64,000 nt of DNA, from assembly GCF_007655005.1 (NCBI RefSeq), contig NZ_SZVW01000004.1:62001-126000 (forward strand), written 5' to 3'. Source of the stretch: Streptomyces tibetensis (GTDB taxonomy: Bacteria > Actinomycetota > Actinomycetes > Streptomycetales > Streptomycetaceae). Below are positions 51,754 to 62,525 of the stretch, in pieces (the first letter of the stretch is position 1; every line of letters starts with the position of its first letter). The notes beneath the pieces were generated by a model. The model searched no databases. It saw only the letters and a list, made by a program, of their open reading frames with translations, and had not been told where the DNA came from. A program made the translations under genes and the position numbers.

Positions 51754-54291
51754 ATGGCAACGACCACACCAGCCGGTGTGCGGGCTCATGCCAAGCACGG
51801 GGGAGGCTCCCACGGCTCCTCCGGCGACGGCGCTCCCATGACGCACCGGCAGATCATGGAGGCCCTCACCGGCCTTCTGCTCGGCATGTTCGTCGCGATC
51901 CTGTCGTCGACGATCGTCTCCAACGCCCTGCCCCGCATCATCGGCGACCTCGGTGGCGGCCAGAGCGCCTACACCTGGGTCGTGACCGCCTCCCTGCTGA
52001 CGATGACGGCCTCCACCCCGCTGTGGGGCAAGCTCGCCGACCTGTTCTCCAAGAAGCTGCTGATCCAGCTCGCGCTGGTCGTCTTCGTCCTGGGTTCGGC
52101 GGCGGCGGGCATGTCCCAGAACCCGGGCATGCTCATCGCCTTCCGCGCGGTCCAGGGCATCGGCATGGGCGGTCTGTCCGCCCTGGCCCAGATCATCATG
52201 GCGGCGATGATCTCGCCGCGTGAGCGCGGCCGTTACAACGGATACCTCGGCGCCACCTTCGCCACCGCCATGGTCGGCGGCCCGCTGGTCGGCGGCGTCA
52301 TCACCGACACCGACTGGCTCGGCTGGCGCTGGTGCTTCTACGTCGGCGTGCCCTTCGCGGTGATCGCCCTGATCGTGCTGCAGAAGACCCTGCACCTGCC
52401 CGTCGTGAAGCGGAAGGTCAAGGTCGACTGGGCCGGCGCCTTCTTCATCACCGCGGCCGTCTGCCTGCTGCTGGTCTGGGTGACCTTCGCCGGTGATAAG
52501 TACGACTGGCTCTCCTGGCAGACGTACGCGATGGTCGGCGGTTCCGTGGTGCTGCTGGCGCTGTTCGTCCTCGTCGAGGCGAAGGCCAGTGAGCCGATCA
52601 TCCCGCTGCGGCTGTTCCGCAACCGCACCATCACGCTGGCCTCCGTGGCCTCCCTGTTCGTCGGCGTCGCGATGTTCTCCGGCACCGTCTTCTTCAGCCA
52701 GTACTTCCAGCTGGCGCGGGACAAGTCGCCGACGATGTCCGGCGTCATGACGATCCCGATGATCGCGGGTCTCTTCGTCTCCTCCACCGTCTCCGGCCAG
52801 ATCATCACCCGGACCGGGCGCTGGAAGGGTTGGCTGCTCGGCGGCGGCGTGCTGGTGACGGCCGGCCTCGGTCTGCTGGGCACGATCCGGTACGACACCG
52901 AGTACTGGCACATAGCGATCTTCATGGCGCTGATGGGCCTCGGCATCGGCATGATGATGCAGAACCTGGTGCTCTGCACGCAGAACCAGGTGGAGCCGAG
53001 CGACCTGGGCGCCGCCAGCTCCACGGTGACCTTCTTCCGGTCCCTGGGCGGTGCCGTCGGCGTCTCGGCGCTGGGCGCGGTCCTGGGCAACAAGATCACC
53101 GACTACGTCAAGGACGGCCTCGCCGACCTCGGCGCGAAGGGCGCGGCCCTCGGACACGCCGGCACCGGCGGTGGCGGCATCCCCGACCTCGACGCGATGC
53201 CCGCGCCGATCCGCACCGTCGTGGAGAGCGCCTACGGCCACGGTGTCGCGGACGTCTTCCTCTACTCGGCCCCGCTGGCGCTGCTCGCGCTGCTGGTGTC
53301 GCTGTTCATCAAGGAGGTCCCGTTGAAGACGAAGGGTGGGCTGGCGCAGGCCGCCGAGTCCGAGACGCCGGCCGTGGCTCCCGCCGAGGCTGTCGCCGTC
53401 GAGGCTCCCGCCGCGGACAAGACCGCGCCGAGCTGGGCCGTGGCCGAGACCGGGGCCGGGCCCGAAGGCACCCAGCGGCTCGCCGCCGTCGCCACGGCGG
53501 AGCGTCCGCAGGAGACCTCCGGCGGGGCCCCCGGTGTCCCCGTCCGCGGGTACGTCCGCGGGAACGAGTCCGCGCCCGTGCCGCAGGCCGCCGTCACGCT
53601 GATCTCGCTGGGCGGGCGTCAGCTGGGCCGGTCCGTGGCGCAGGCCGACGGCTCGTACGCCGTGGACGCCCCGGGCGCCGGCTCGTACGTCCTGATCGCC
53701 TCCGCCGACGGCTTCCAGCCGCAGGCCTCCACGGTCGTGGTGAGCGGCGAGCCGGTCGCCTACGACATCCTGCTCAGCGGTACCAGCGGGCTGACCGGCC
53801 TGGTGCGGGCCGCCGAGAGCGGGCAGCCGGTCAAGGACGCCATGGTCATCGTCACGGATGTGCGCGGGGACCTGCTGGCCAACGCGACCACGGGTGAGCA
53901 GGGCGAGTTCTCCTTCGCCGAGCTGGTGCCGGGGGCGGTGACCGTCGCGGTGAACGCCGCCGGGTACCGGCCGCGCGCCCTGCCCGTCGAGGTGGGCGGC
54001 ACCGGAGTCACCCGGGTCGAGATCGACCTGGACTCGGGCGCCCGCGTCCAGGGTGTCGTCCGCGCCCCGCACGGCCCGCTGGCCGACGCCCGGGTGACGC
54101 TGGTCGACCAGGCGGGCAACGTCGTCGGCTCGGCCACGACCGGGACGGACGGGGCGTACGCCTTCACCGACCTGGACGGCGGCGAGTACACCGTCATCGC
54201 CACGGGCTACCCGCCGGTGGCCACCGCCCTGACGGTCGCGGGTGCCGGCACCGACGGCCACGACATCGAACTCGCCCACCCCGGCGAGTAG
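51754..54291 (+). CDS. DHA2 MFS exporter with C-terminal carboxypeptidase-regulatory-like repeats
   Basis: 845 aa. Residues about 30-530 form a 14-helix DHA2 drug/proton antiporter (SSTIVSNALPRIIGDLGGGQ, LWGKLADLFSKKLLI, MMQNLVLCTQNQVEPSDLGA). After an Ala/Glu-rich linker, residues about 590-845 form three tandem beta-sandwich modules of the CarboxypepD_reg/Cna-B-like type: VPVRGYVRGNESAPVPQAAV, LTGLVRAAESGQPVKDAMVI, and VQGVVRAPHGPLADARVTLV. This tail is unusual on an exporter and, by topology, should face the cytoplasm. Co-transcribed with marR and the YceI gene, which carries a related module. Confidence 0.88.
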   Translation: MATTTPAGVRAHAKHGGGSHGSSGDGAPMTHRQIMEALTGLLLGMFVAILSSTIVSNALPRIIGDLGGGQSAYTWVVTASLLTMTASTPLWGKLADLFSKKLLIQLALVVFVLGSAAAGMSQNPGMLIAFRAVQGIGMGGLSALAQIIMAAMISPRERGRYNGYLGATFATAMVGGPLVGGVITDTDWLGWRWCFYVGVPFAVIALIVLQKTLHLPVVKRKVKVDWAGAFFITAAVCLLLVWVTFAGDKYDWLSWQTYAMVGGSVVLLALFVLVEAKASEPIIPLRLFRNRTITLASVASLFVGVAMFSGTVFFSQYFQLARDKSPTMSGVMTIPMIAGLFVSSTVSGQIITRTGRWKGWLLGGGVLVTAGLGLLGTIRYDTEYWHIAIFMALMGLGIGMMMQNLVLCTQNQVEPSDLGAASSTVTFFRSLGGAVGVSALGAVLGNKITDYVKDGLADLGAKGAALGHAGTGGGGIPDLDAMPAPIRTVVESAYGHGVADVFLYSAPLALLALLVSLFIKEVPLKTKGGLAQAAESETPAVAPAEAVAVEAPAADKTAPSWAVAETGAGPEGTQRLAAVATAERPQETSGGAPGVPVRGYVRGNESAPVPQAAVTLISLGGRQLGRSVAQADGSYAVDAPGAGSYVLIASADGFQPQASTVVVSGEPVAYDILLSGTSGLTGLVRAAESGQPVKDAMVIVTDVRGDLLANATTGEQGEFSFAELVPGAVTVAVNAAGYRPRALPVEVGGTGVTRVEIDLDSGARVQGVVRAPHGPLADARVTLVDQAGNVVGSATTGTDGAYAFTDLDGGEYTVIATGYPPVATALTVAGAGTDGHDIELAHPGE

Positions 54292-54379
54292 TCCGACCCC
54301 GGCCCGTGGCAGTGGGGCGCGCTCTGAGCGGAGGTGCGCCCCCTGTCGCGGGCCGGTTTCTTTCTGAGGAGCAGCTGAG

Positions 54380-55201
54380 ATGGGACTGACCGCGAGGATC
54401 CGTACCCGCGATGGATGGGCCGTGTCGCACGCGGTCGTCACGGTCGCGGACATGACCGGCGCGCAGGTGCTGCGGGCCGAGGCCGACGCGGAGGGCGCCG
54501 TGCGGGACACGACGCCGATGGAGGCGGGGGCGTACACCGTCATCGTCACGGCTGTGGGCTATGCGCCCGCGGCCTCCAGCGTGATCGTGACCGCGAGCGG
54601 GCGGGCCGAGGTCGGCACCGTGACGCTGGCGCGCCAGGGCGGCACCGAGCTGCCGCCGCCCGGGCCGTGGACCGTCGACCCGGTGCACTCCAGCGTGGCC
54701 GCCGTGGCCCAGCACCTGGGCATCTCCAGCGTGCACGGCCGGTTCACGGAGTTCTCCGGCGCGATCGAGATCGCCCCGGACGACGTCACCAAGTCGCGGG
54801 TGGAGGCGGTGATCCGGGCCGCGTCGATCGACACCGGCAACGGCATGCGTGACGGGCACCTGAAGTCGCCGGACTTCCTGGACGTCGAGCGGTTCCCGGA
54901 GATCACCTTCCGGTCGACAGGGCTGACGGCGGCCGGGTCCGACCGGTGGACCGTCCACGGCGAGCTGGGCATGCACGGGGTCGTACGGCCCGTGGACCTG
55001 GACCTGGCCTACCTCGGCACGGGTCCGGACCCGTGGGGCGGTACCCGGGCGGCGTTCCGCGCGACGACCGAACTGCACCGTGAGGACTTCGCCATGAACT
55101 ACAACCAGGTCCTGCAGGCCGGCATCGCCGCCATCGGCACGACGCTGAAGGTGGAGCTGGACATCCAGGCCGTGCAGGGCGAGTCACTTCCGGCGGCGTG
55201 A
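54380..55201 (+). CDS. YceI protein with N-terminal carboxypeptidase-regulatory-like domain
   Basis: 273 aa. Residues 1-90 are a beta-sandwich like the tail modules of the upstream MFS protein (GWAVSHAVVTVADMTGAQVL, AYTVIVTAVGYAPAASSVIV). Residues 95-273 are a YceI lipocalin-like domain for isoprenoid-type ligands (GPWTVDPVHSSVAAVAQHLG, VHGRFTEFSGAIEIAPDDVT, VHGELGMHGVVRPVDLDL). There is no signal peptide, unlike periplasmic YceI. The last 18 bp overlap the end of the convergent GAF-ANTAR gene. Confidence 0.9.
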   Translation: MGLTARIRTRDGWAVSHAVVTVADMTGAQVLRAEADAEGAVRDTTPMEAGAYTVIVTAVGYAPAASSVIVTASGRAEVGTVTLARQGGTELPPPGPWTVDPVHSSVAAVAQHLGISSVHGRFTEFSGAIEIAPDDVTKSRVEAVIRAASIDTGNGMRDGHLKSPDFLDVERFPEITFRSTGLTAAGSDRWTVHGELGMHGVVRPVDLDLAYLGTGPDPWGGTRAAFRATTELHREDFAMNYNQVLQAGIAAIGTTLKVELDIQAVQGESLPAA

Positions 55202-55885
55202 GTCCGGGGCGGACACCCGCGCCACCAACTGGCCGCACAGGTCACGGAGTTTGACGTTCCGGTCCTGTGAGGCCCGGCGCAACCGCTCCAGCGCGCTCCG
55301 CGCGTCGACGCGCTCCCGGGCCATCAGGATGCCGATCGCCTGGTCGATGACGCTGCGGGAGAGCAGCGCGGTGCGCACGTCGGCCGCCGACTGGTGCCGG
55401 CGCTCGATCCGCAGGGCCACGTCGATCGCGTCCCCGGCCCGGGCCGCGAAGGCGCGGGCCGCGTCCCGGCCCGGGTCCAGCGCCCCGGCCCGCCCTCCGT
55501 AGAAGTTGAGCGCGGCGCCCTTCTCGCTCTCGACGACGACCGGCACCGCCAGCACACAGCGCACGCCGACGGACAGCGCGTACTCCGTGTACGCGGGCCA
55601 GCGGGACTCCTCGGTGAGATCCGGGGCGTACTGCTCCTCGCCGGTCTCGGCCGCGTCGACGCACGGCCCCGAGCCGTTCTCGTACTGGCGCAGGTCCAGG
55701 CCGCTGGGCATGCCGTCACTGCCGGCCAGGGTGAGCAGCCGGCCGTCGCGGCGCACGGTGATGCTGCACGCGTCGGCGCCGGGCACGTCCTGCACCGCGC
55801 GGTCGGTCAGATCGCGCAGCAGGGTGTCGAGACCGCTGCTGCGCACCATCGCCTGGTCCAGCGTGTCGGACGTCTCGGAGCTCAT
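55184..55885 (-). CDS. GAF-ANTAR transcription antitermination protein (1)
   Basis: 233 aa. GAF sensor domain about 15-160 (ADACSITVRRDGRLLTLAGS, GPCVDAAETGEEQYAPDLTE). C-terminal ANTAR RNA-binding three-helix domain about 170-225 (LLSRSVIDQAIGILMARERV, DARSALERLRRASQDRNVKL). Such proteins read through terminators by binding nascent RNA hairpins. ATG 55885. Confidence 0.92.
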   Translation of the reverse strand: MSSETSDTLDQAMVRSSGLDTLLRDLTDRAVQDVPGADACSITVRRDGRLLTLAGSDGMPSGLDLRQYENGSGPCVDAAETGEEQYAPDLTEESRWPAYTEYALSVGVRCVLAVPVVVESEKGAALNFYGGRAGALDPGRDAARAFAARAGDAIDVALRIERRHQSAADVRTALLSRSVIDQAIGILMARERVDARSALERLRRASQDRNVKLRDLCGQLVARVSAPDSRRRK

Positions 55886-55942
55886 GGCCGTACGGGTATC
55901 CCGTCATCCCCCGAACACGCCCCTGACGTAATCGACCTCACG

Positions 55943-56662
55943 TCAGGGGGCGTTGCCGCCCACGATCCGGCGGGCGAGGTCGCGCAGTTTCACGTTCTCC
56001 CGCTGGGAGGCCCGCACCAGGCTCTCGAAGGCCGCGGCCGCGTCGATGCCCTGGCGCTCCATGAGGATGCCGGTGGCCTGGCCGATCAGGTCCCGGGTGT
56101 GCATGGCCTCGGTGAGCTGCTCGCGCACGGTCGCGGAGTCCAGGGCGATGCTGACGTGCGCGCTGAACAGCCGGCCGACGCGCGTGGCCTCCTCGTCGAA
56201 GGCGCCCGGCTTGCGCGCGTAGGCCGTGAGCACGGTCAGCCGGCGACGGTCGGCGCGCAGCCGCAACGACAGCGCCGAGCGCAGTCCCAGGGCCGCCAGC
56301 ACGTCCCAGCCGTCGTCGGCCTCGCTGTCCGTTATCCGCGCGACCGGGTTGTTCCACAACCGGTCCCACAGCCCGTGCTGTTCGCGGCCGGTGTGCCGGG
56401 CCTCGGCGGAGCGCACGACCTCGTCGGTCCAGGCCAGCGTGCGGAGCTTGTTGCCGCGCTCGATGACGGAGATGCCGGCGTGCTCGGCGCCCGGCATGAG
56501 ATGCACGGCCAGCCGGACCGCCGTGCGGAGCGTGCTGTGAGGCGTGAGGGTTTCGTGCAGTTGCTGAGAAGCCACCGTCAGGGCTTCGGCCAGCTCGACA
56601 CCAGCCGGAAAACGGGGCAAATCAGGAAACTCGGACGCAGCCACCACGAACCTCTTCGGCAT
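55943..56662 (-). CDS. GAF-ANTAR transcription antitermination protein (2)
   Basis: 239 aa, paralogue of the preceding gene and 57 bp upstream of it on the same strand. GAF region with EHAGISVIERGNKLRTLAWT and GLRSALSLRLRADRRRLTVL. ANTAR with RDLIGQATGILMERQGIDAA and SLVRASQRENVKLRDLARRI. ATG 56662 (the frame is open earlier but noncoding). The pair probably forms one signalling unit. Confidence 0.9.
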   Translation of the reverse strand: MPKRFVVAASEFPDLPRFPAGVELAEALTVASQQLHETLTPHSTLRTAVRLAVHLMPGAEHAGISVIERGNKLRTLAWTDEVVRSAEARHTGREQHGLWDRLWNNPVARITDSEADDGWDVLAALGLRSALSLRLRADRRRLTVLTAYARKPGAFDEEATRVGRLFSAHVSIALDSATVREQLTEAMHTRDLIGQATGILMERQGIDAAAAFESLVRASQRENVKLRDLARRIVGGNAP

Positions 56663-56875
56663 GCACGGCCATGGCCGTGCGCAGGAGAGCTCCGCAGCAC
56701 ATTCCCGACTGCGAGCACAGGACGGAGAGCACTCTAACTGCTCGGTTGCCTCCGGGTGACGCCCGGCCGACGGCGCCACGGACAGCTTCCACCGCCCGCC
56801 CCCCGCATGATGGAATGGCCTTCGGGTCAGGAAGCGGCCTTACGGAAATCCGGACGAACGTCTGCCAGGTGAGCC

Positions 56876-57229
56876 GTGACCCTCTTCACGAATCCCACAG
56901 AACCGCGCGACCTCCCCGGCCGCGTCCACCTCACCATGCCCGCCGAGATCGACTTCTGTAACGCGGCGGAGCTGCTGCCGCTCGTCCTGTCCGCGGCCCG
57001 GGCCCGCGGCGACCGGCTGGAAGTCCTCGTCCTCGACCTGACCACGACCTCCTTCATGGACTCCCAGGGCATCCGCCTCATCAACGCCATACGGCAGCGG
57101 CTGCGCCCCGGGGCCGCCGTGCGTCTGGTGGCCCGGCCCGAGGGGATCACGAGCCGGGTCCTGGAGCTGACCGGAATGCGCCGGGACGTGCCCGTGTACG
57201 ACAACCTCGCCGAGGCCCTGGCGTCGTAG
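56876..57229 (+). CDS. STAS-domain anti-sigma factor antagonist
   Basis: 117 aa, SpoIIAA/BldG-like. The regulatory phospho-serine is Ser63 in TTSFMDSQGIRLINAIRQRL; the N-terminal sheet includes GRVHLTMPAEIDFCNAAELL. When dephosphorylated such proteins sequester an anti-sigma kinase. GTG 56876. No cognate anti-sigma gene is adjacent; SigF/SigN-like factors at 48-50 kb and the SpoIIE phosphatase at 29-31 kb are possible partners. Confidence 0.88.
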   Translation: MTLFTNPTEPRDLPGRVHLTMPAEIDFCNAAELLPLVLSAARARGDRLEVLVLDLTTTSFMDSQGIRLINAIRQRLRPGAAVRLVARPEGITSRVLELTGMRRDVPVYDNLAEALAS

Positions 57230-57239
57230 GCTGCCGCAC

Positions 57240-57710
57240 ATGGCACCGAACATCGCGACGAACACCCGCGTGTCCCTGGACGAGTTGCTCGACTTCGTAC
57301 GCCCCCGGCACCACGCGATCCTGCTGACCCGGCGCTCCGACGGCGGCCCTCAGGGCTCCCCGCTGACCTGCGGTGTCGACGACTCCGGCCGGATCGTGGT
57401 CTCCACCTACCCGGAGCGCGCCAAGACCCGCAACGCCAAGCGGGACCCCCGCGTGAGCCTGCTCGTGCTCAGCGACGACTGGAACGGCCCCTGGGTCCAG
57501 ATCGACGGCACGGCCGAGGTCGTCGACTCCCCCGACTCCGTCGAACCGCTCGTGGAGTACTACCGGAACATCGCCGGTGAGCACCCCGACTGGGACGAGT
57601 ACCGCGCGGCCATGCTCAAGCAGGGCAAGTCGATCATCCGGATCACGCCGGACCGGTGGGGCCCCGTGGCGACCGGCGGGTTCCCGGCGCGACTGGTGGA
57701 AGGGGACTAG
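57240..57710 (+). CDS. PPOX-class F420-dependent oxidoreductase
   Basis: 156 aa split-barrel flavin/deazaflavin protein. SLDELLDFVRPRHHAILLTR, GPQGSPLTCGVDDSGRIVVS, KTRNAKRDPRVSLLVLSDDW, then IRITPDRWGPVATGGFPA. Related enzymes reduce quinones, biliverdin or aflatoxins with F420H2. Starts 10 bp after the STAS stop; its stop overlaps the convergent TetR stop by 4 bp. Confidence 0.88.
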   Translation: MAPNIATNTRVSLDELLDFVRPRHHAILLTRRSDGGPQGSPLTCGVDDSGRIVVSTYPERAKTRNAKRDPRVSLLVLSDDWNGPWVQIDGTAEVVDSPDSVEPLVEYYRNIAGEHPDWDEYRAAMLKQGKSIIRITPDRWGPVATGGFPARLVEGD

Positions 57711-58483
57711 CCCCCGGGAGTGCCACTCTCACGGGCGACCATCGCCTCGATGCCCGCGATCAGCAGCTCCAGCGCGAACTCGAAGTCGCGCTCCAGCATC
57801 TCGGCGACCGTGTCGCCGCCGCGCGCCGCCATGATCTCCCGGGACTCCCGCAGGACGTCGGCGGCCTGCGGGGCGGCGGTCACCGTGCTCATGGCCTGCT
57901 GGAAGTACTCGTCCACGCTCATACCGCCGGCCGCGGCCCGGGCGGCGAGGTGGCCCTCCATGGTGCCGTACCCGTAGACGAACTGGAAGACGGCCGCGAT
58001 CGTGCTCGTCAGGCGTTTCGCGGGCAGCCCGGTCCTGCGGACGGCGCGCTGGACGACCCGGGAGAACGCCAGGCTGTGCGGGCCGATGTTGAGGAAGACC
58101 CCGACCAGCGCGGACACCCAGGGGTGCCGCACCAGCAGCGTCCGGTACTCCCGGGCGAGCGCCCGCACCTGGTCGCGCCAGTCCTCACCGGCGTCCGGAT
58201 CGGGCAGCCGCACCTCGCCCATGGCCTGGTCGAGGGCGAGTTCGAGCAGGTCGTCCTTGGTGTCGACGTACCAGTAGACGGACATCGCGGTGACGTTCAG
58301 CTCGCCGGCGAGCCGCCGCATGGAGAACTTGGCCAGTCCCTCGGCGTCCAGCAGCCGGACGGTGACGTCGACGATGCGCGCCCGGTCCAGCCCCGAGGGC
58401 TGCCCGCCACCGCGCCGCCGGTGCGCTGTGCTCTCCAGCCAGACGCTGGACCGCGGCTGATCCTGCCGGGCGGCTTTCGCCAT
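57707..58483 (-). CDS. TetR-family repressor
   Basis: 258 aa. HTH: RARIVDVTVRLLDAEGLAKF, SMRRLAGELNVTAMSVYWYV. The ligand-binding part is the tetracycline-repressor C-terminal type (AREYRTLLVRHPWVSALVGV, FQFVYGYGTMEGHLAARAAA). It lies 143 bp downstream of the MFS exporter gene on the same strand and is the best candidate to bind the operator at 60124-60161. Confidence 0.92.
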   Translation of the reverse strand: MAKAARQDQPRSSVWLESTAHRRRGGGQPSGLDRARIVDVTVRLLDAEGLAKFSMRRLAGELNVTAMSVYWYVDTKDDLLELALDQAMGEVRLPDPDAGEDWRDQVRALAREYRTLLVRHPWVSALVGVFLNIGPHSLAFSRVVQRAVRRTGLPAKRLTSTIAAVFQFVYGYGTMEGHLAARAAAGGMSVDEYFQQAMSTVTAAPQAADVLRESREIMAARGGDTVAEMLERDFEFALELLIAGIEAMVARESGTPGG

Positions 58484-58519
58484 GGCGCACCTTCCTCGAC
58501 CTCTTACTGCCGATCATGC

Positions 58520-58615
58520 TAGGCGCCCTCAGGGGCGCGGGACTGTGTCATTGTGCGGCTCCGCCGCGTGGGCGCGATCAACCACAGCGGCGCCGCACGC
58601 GCACGACGACCGCAC
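58520..58615. repeat. Streptomycete interspersed intergenic repeat
   Basis: CCTCAGGGGCGCGGGACTGTG, TGCGGCTCCGCCGCGTGGGC, then ACCACAGCGGCGCCGCACGC: a phrase I recognise as a common dispersed intergenic element in Streptomyces genomes, here between tetR and the MFS stop. Internal complementarity (GCGGC/GCCGC) suggests an RNA hairpin. No gene. Confidence 0.65.
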
Positions 58616-58626
58616 ACCCCGAGCTC

Positions 58627-60123
58627 CTAGGCGGACTCTGCCCGCTCAGCACGCCGAAGCAACGCCGCCGCGACCAGCCCGCCCGCCAGCACGGCGACCG
58701 CACCCACCAGCTGACTCGTCTCCAGGCCGGCGGCGAACGCGTCGGAGATCCTGGCCTTCTCCTCGGCCGAGTCCGCCGCCGCAAGCGCCGCCGGCAGTGA
58801 CGCCGCCGACACGGCGACCAACGACGCGAACCGCGAGTTGAGCACCGCACCGAGCACCGCGACGCCCAGCCCGTTGCCGAACTCGGCGAGGGTTCCGTTG
58901 ATCCCCGCTCCGACCCCCGCCTTCTCCGGCGGGATCGCCCCCATGATCGCGTTGGCCATCGCCGGCATGGACAGCGCCACACCCGCGCCCATCACGACCA
59001 GGCCGAGCAGCATTCCGCCGTACCCGTGTCCACCGAGCAGGGCGATCGCCGCCAGTCCCGCGGACACCAGGGTCATGCCGAGCGCGATGGCCGCCGGCGT
59101 ACCGGCCTTCAGCACCAGCTTCGCCCCGACCCCCGTGAAGTTGAGCGCGACGACGGTCAGCGCCAGCGGCGCCGTCCGCAACCCGGCGTCCAGCGGCTCG
59201 TACCCGAGCACGAACTGGAGGTGCTGCGTGAGCAGGAACAGCGACCCCGTCATGCCGAACGCCACGAGGATCGCGCCCGCGACCGCGCCGACGAACTTCT
59301 GGTTGCGGAAGAAGTGCATGTCGAGCATCGGGTGCTCGGTCCGCAGCTCCCACAGCACGAACAGGCCGAGCACGACCAGCCCGGCCAGCGCCGAGACCAG
59401 CACCTGTGCGGAGGTCCAGCCGTGCTCGGGCCCGGTGATGATCGCGTACACGACGGCCGTCATGCCGATCGTCGACAGGACCGCGCCGAGCAGGTCGGGC
59501 CGGTCACCGGCCCTGTGCTTCGACTCCGGCACCAGCGCGGCGACCGCGACCAGGCCCAGCACCGCGACCGGGATGTTGATGAGGAAGATCGCGCCCCACC
59601 AGAAGTGGTTCAGCATCACACCGCCGATCAGCGGCCCGGCCGCGAAGCCGAGCGAACTGACCGTCGACCACAGCGCGATGGCCTTCACGCGTTCCTGGTC
59701 GTCGAAGATCTGCACGACGACGGCGAGGGTCGTGGTCATCAGCAGCGCGCCCCCTATGCCCATGCCCGCACGGGCCGCGATCAGCTGGGCGGGGCTCTGG
59801 GACAGCCCCGCCGCCAGCGATCCCACGCCGAAGATCGCGAGGCCCGACATCAGCATCAGCTTGCGGCCGTAGCGGTCGGCGGAGTTGCCGGCGGTGAGGA
59901 GCAGGCCGGACTGCACCAGGGAGTAGGCGTTCATCATCCACTGGACGTCGGCGGTCGAGGCGTCCATCTCGCGGGTGAGCGAGGGGATGGCCACGTTGAG
60001 GATCGTGTTGTCGAGCAGCACGGTGAGCTGCGCGAGGCAGATGACACCGAGGATCAGCCAGCGCTGTGGGTGGCCGCCCTGCATGTTCTGGGGCGCGGCC
60101 TTTTCCTGGGGGGACGTCGTCAT
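58627..60123 (-). CDS. DHA2-family MFS drug exporter (14 helices)
   Basis: 498 aa, EmrB/QacA-like. Motif A is in NSADRYGRKLMLMSGLAIFG; motif C region is in STVSSLGFAAGPLIGGVMLN; the N-terminal helix is QRWLILGVICLAQLTVLLDN. No Shine-Dalgarno lies before ATG 60123, because the operator abuts the start codon, so the message may be leaderless. Expected to be repressed by the TetR protein encoded downstream. Confidence 0.92.
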   Translation of the reverse strand: MTTSPQEKAAPQNMQGGHPQRWLILGVICLAQLTVLLDNTILNVAIPSLTREMDASTADVQWMMNAYSLVQSGLLLTAGNSADRYGRKLMLMSGLAIFGVGSLAAGLSQSPAQLIAARAGMGIGGALLMTTTLAVVVQIFDDQERVKAIALWSTVSSLGFAAGPLIGGVMLNHFWWGAIFLINIPVAVLGLVAVAALVPESKHRAGDRPDLLGAVLSTIGMTAVVYAIITGPEHGWTSAQVLVSALAGLVVLGLFVLWELRTEHPMLDMHFFRNQKFVGAVAGAILVAFGMTGSLFLLTQHLQFVLGYEPLDAGLRTAPLALTVVALNFTGVGAKLVLKAGTPAAIALGMTLVSAGLAAIALLGGHGYGGMLLGLVVMGAGVALSMPAMANAIMGAIPPEKAGVGAGINGTLAEFGNGLGVAVLGAVLNSRFASLVAVSAASLPAALAAADSAEEKARISDAFAAGLETSQLVGAVAVLAGGLVAAALLRRAERAESA

Positions 60124-60161
60124 GTTGTACACCGTAGAACAGTTGCTATACGGCGTACAAC
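60124..60161 (-). promoter_or_regulatory. TetR operator overlapping a probable leaderless promoter
   Basis: Inverted repeat GTTGTACACCGTA (60124-60136) and TACGGCGTACAAC (60149-60161), one mismatch, 12-bp centre. The repeat ends directly at the ATG of the MFS gene. On the reverse strand TTGTAC (-35-like) and TACGGT (-10-like), 18 bp apart, would start transcription at about the A of the ATG. Repressor binding would cover the whole promoter. Confidence 0.75.
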
Positions 60162-60181
60162 GGAGTTGCGGCGGAGACCGT

Positions 60182-60212
60182 GAAGGGCGGTGGCTTTCGG
60201 CCACCGCCCTTC
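60182..60212 (-). terminator. Terminator of the glycosyltransferase operon
   Basis: 13-bp stem GAAGGGCGGTGGC (60182-60194) with 60200-60212, loop TTTCG, between the GT39 stop (60264) and the next leftward promoter. Confidence 0.82.
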
Positions 60213-60263
60213 GTCCGGCCCTTCCTCCGGCCTTCATCCGGCCTTCATCCGGTCAGGAGCGGG

Positions 60264-62521
<2,258 letters not shown>

Positions 62522-62525
<4 letters not shown>

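Noticed and set aside
55184..57710. STAS and GAF-ANTAR genes as one operon
   Set aside because: They are divergent (leftward pair, rightward STAS/F420 genes), so they are at most a shared promoter region.
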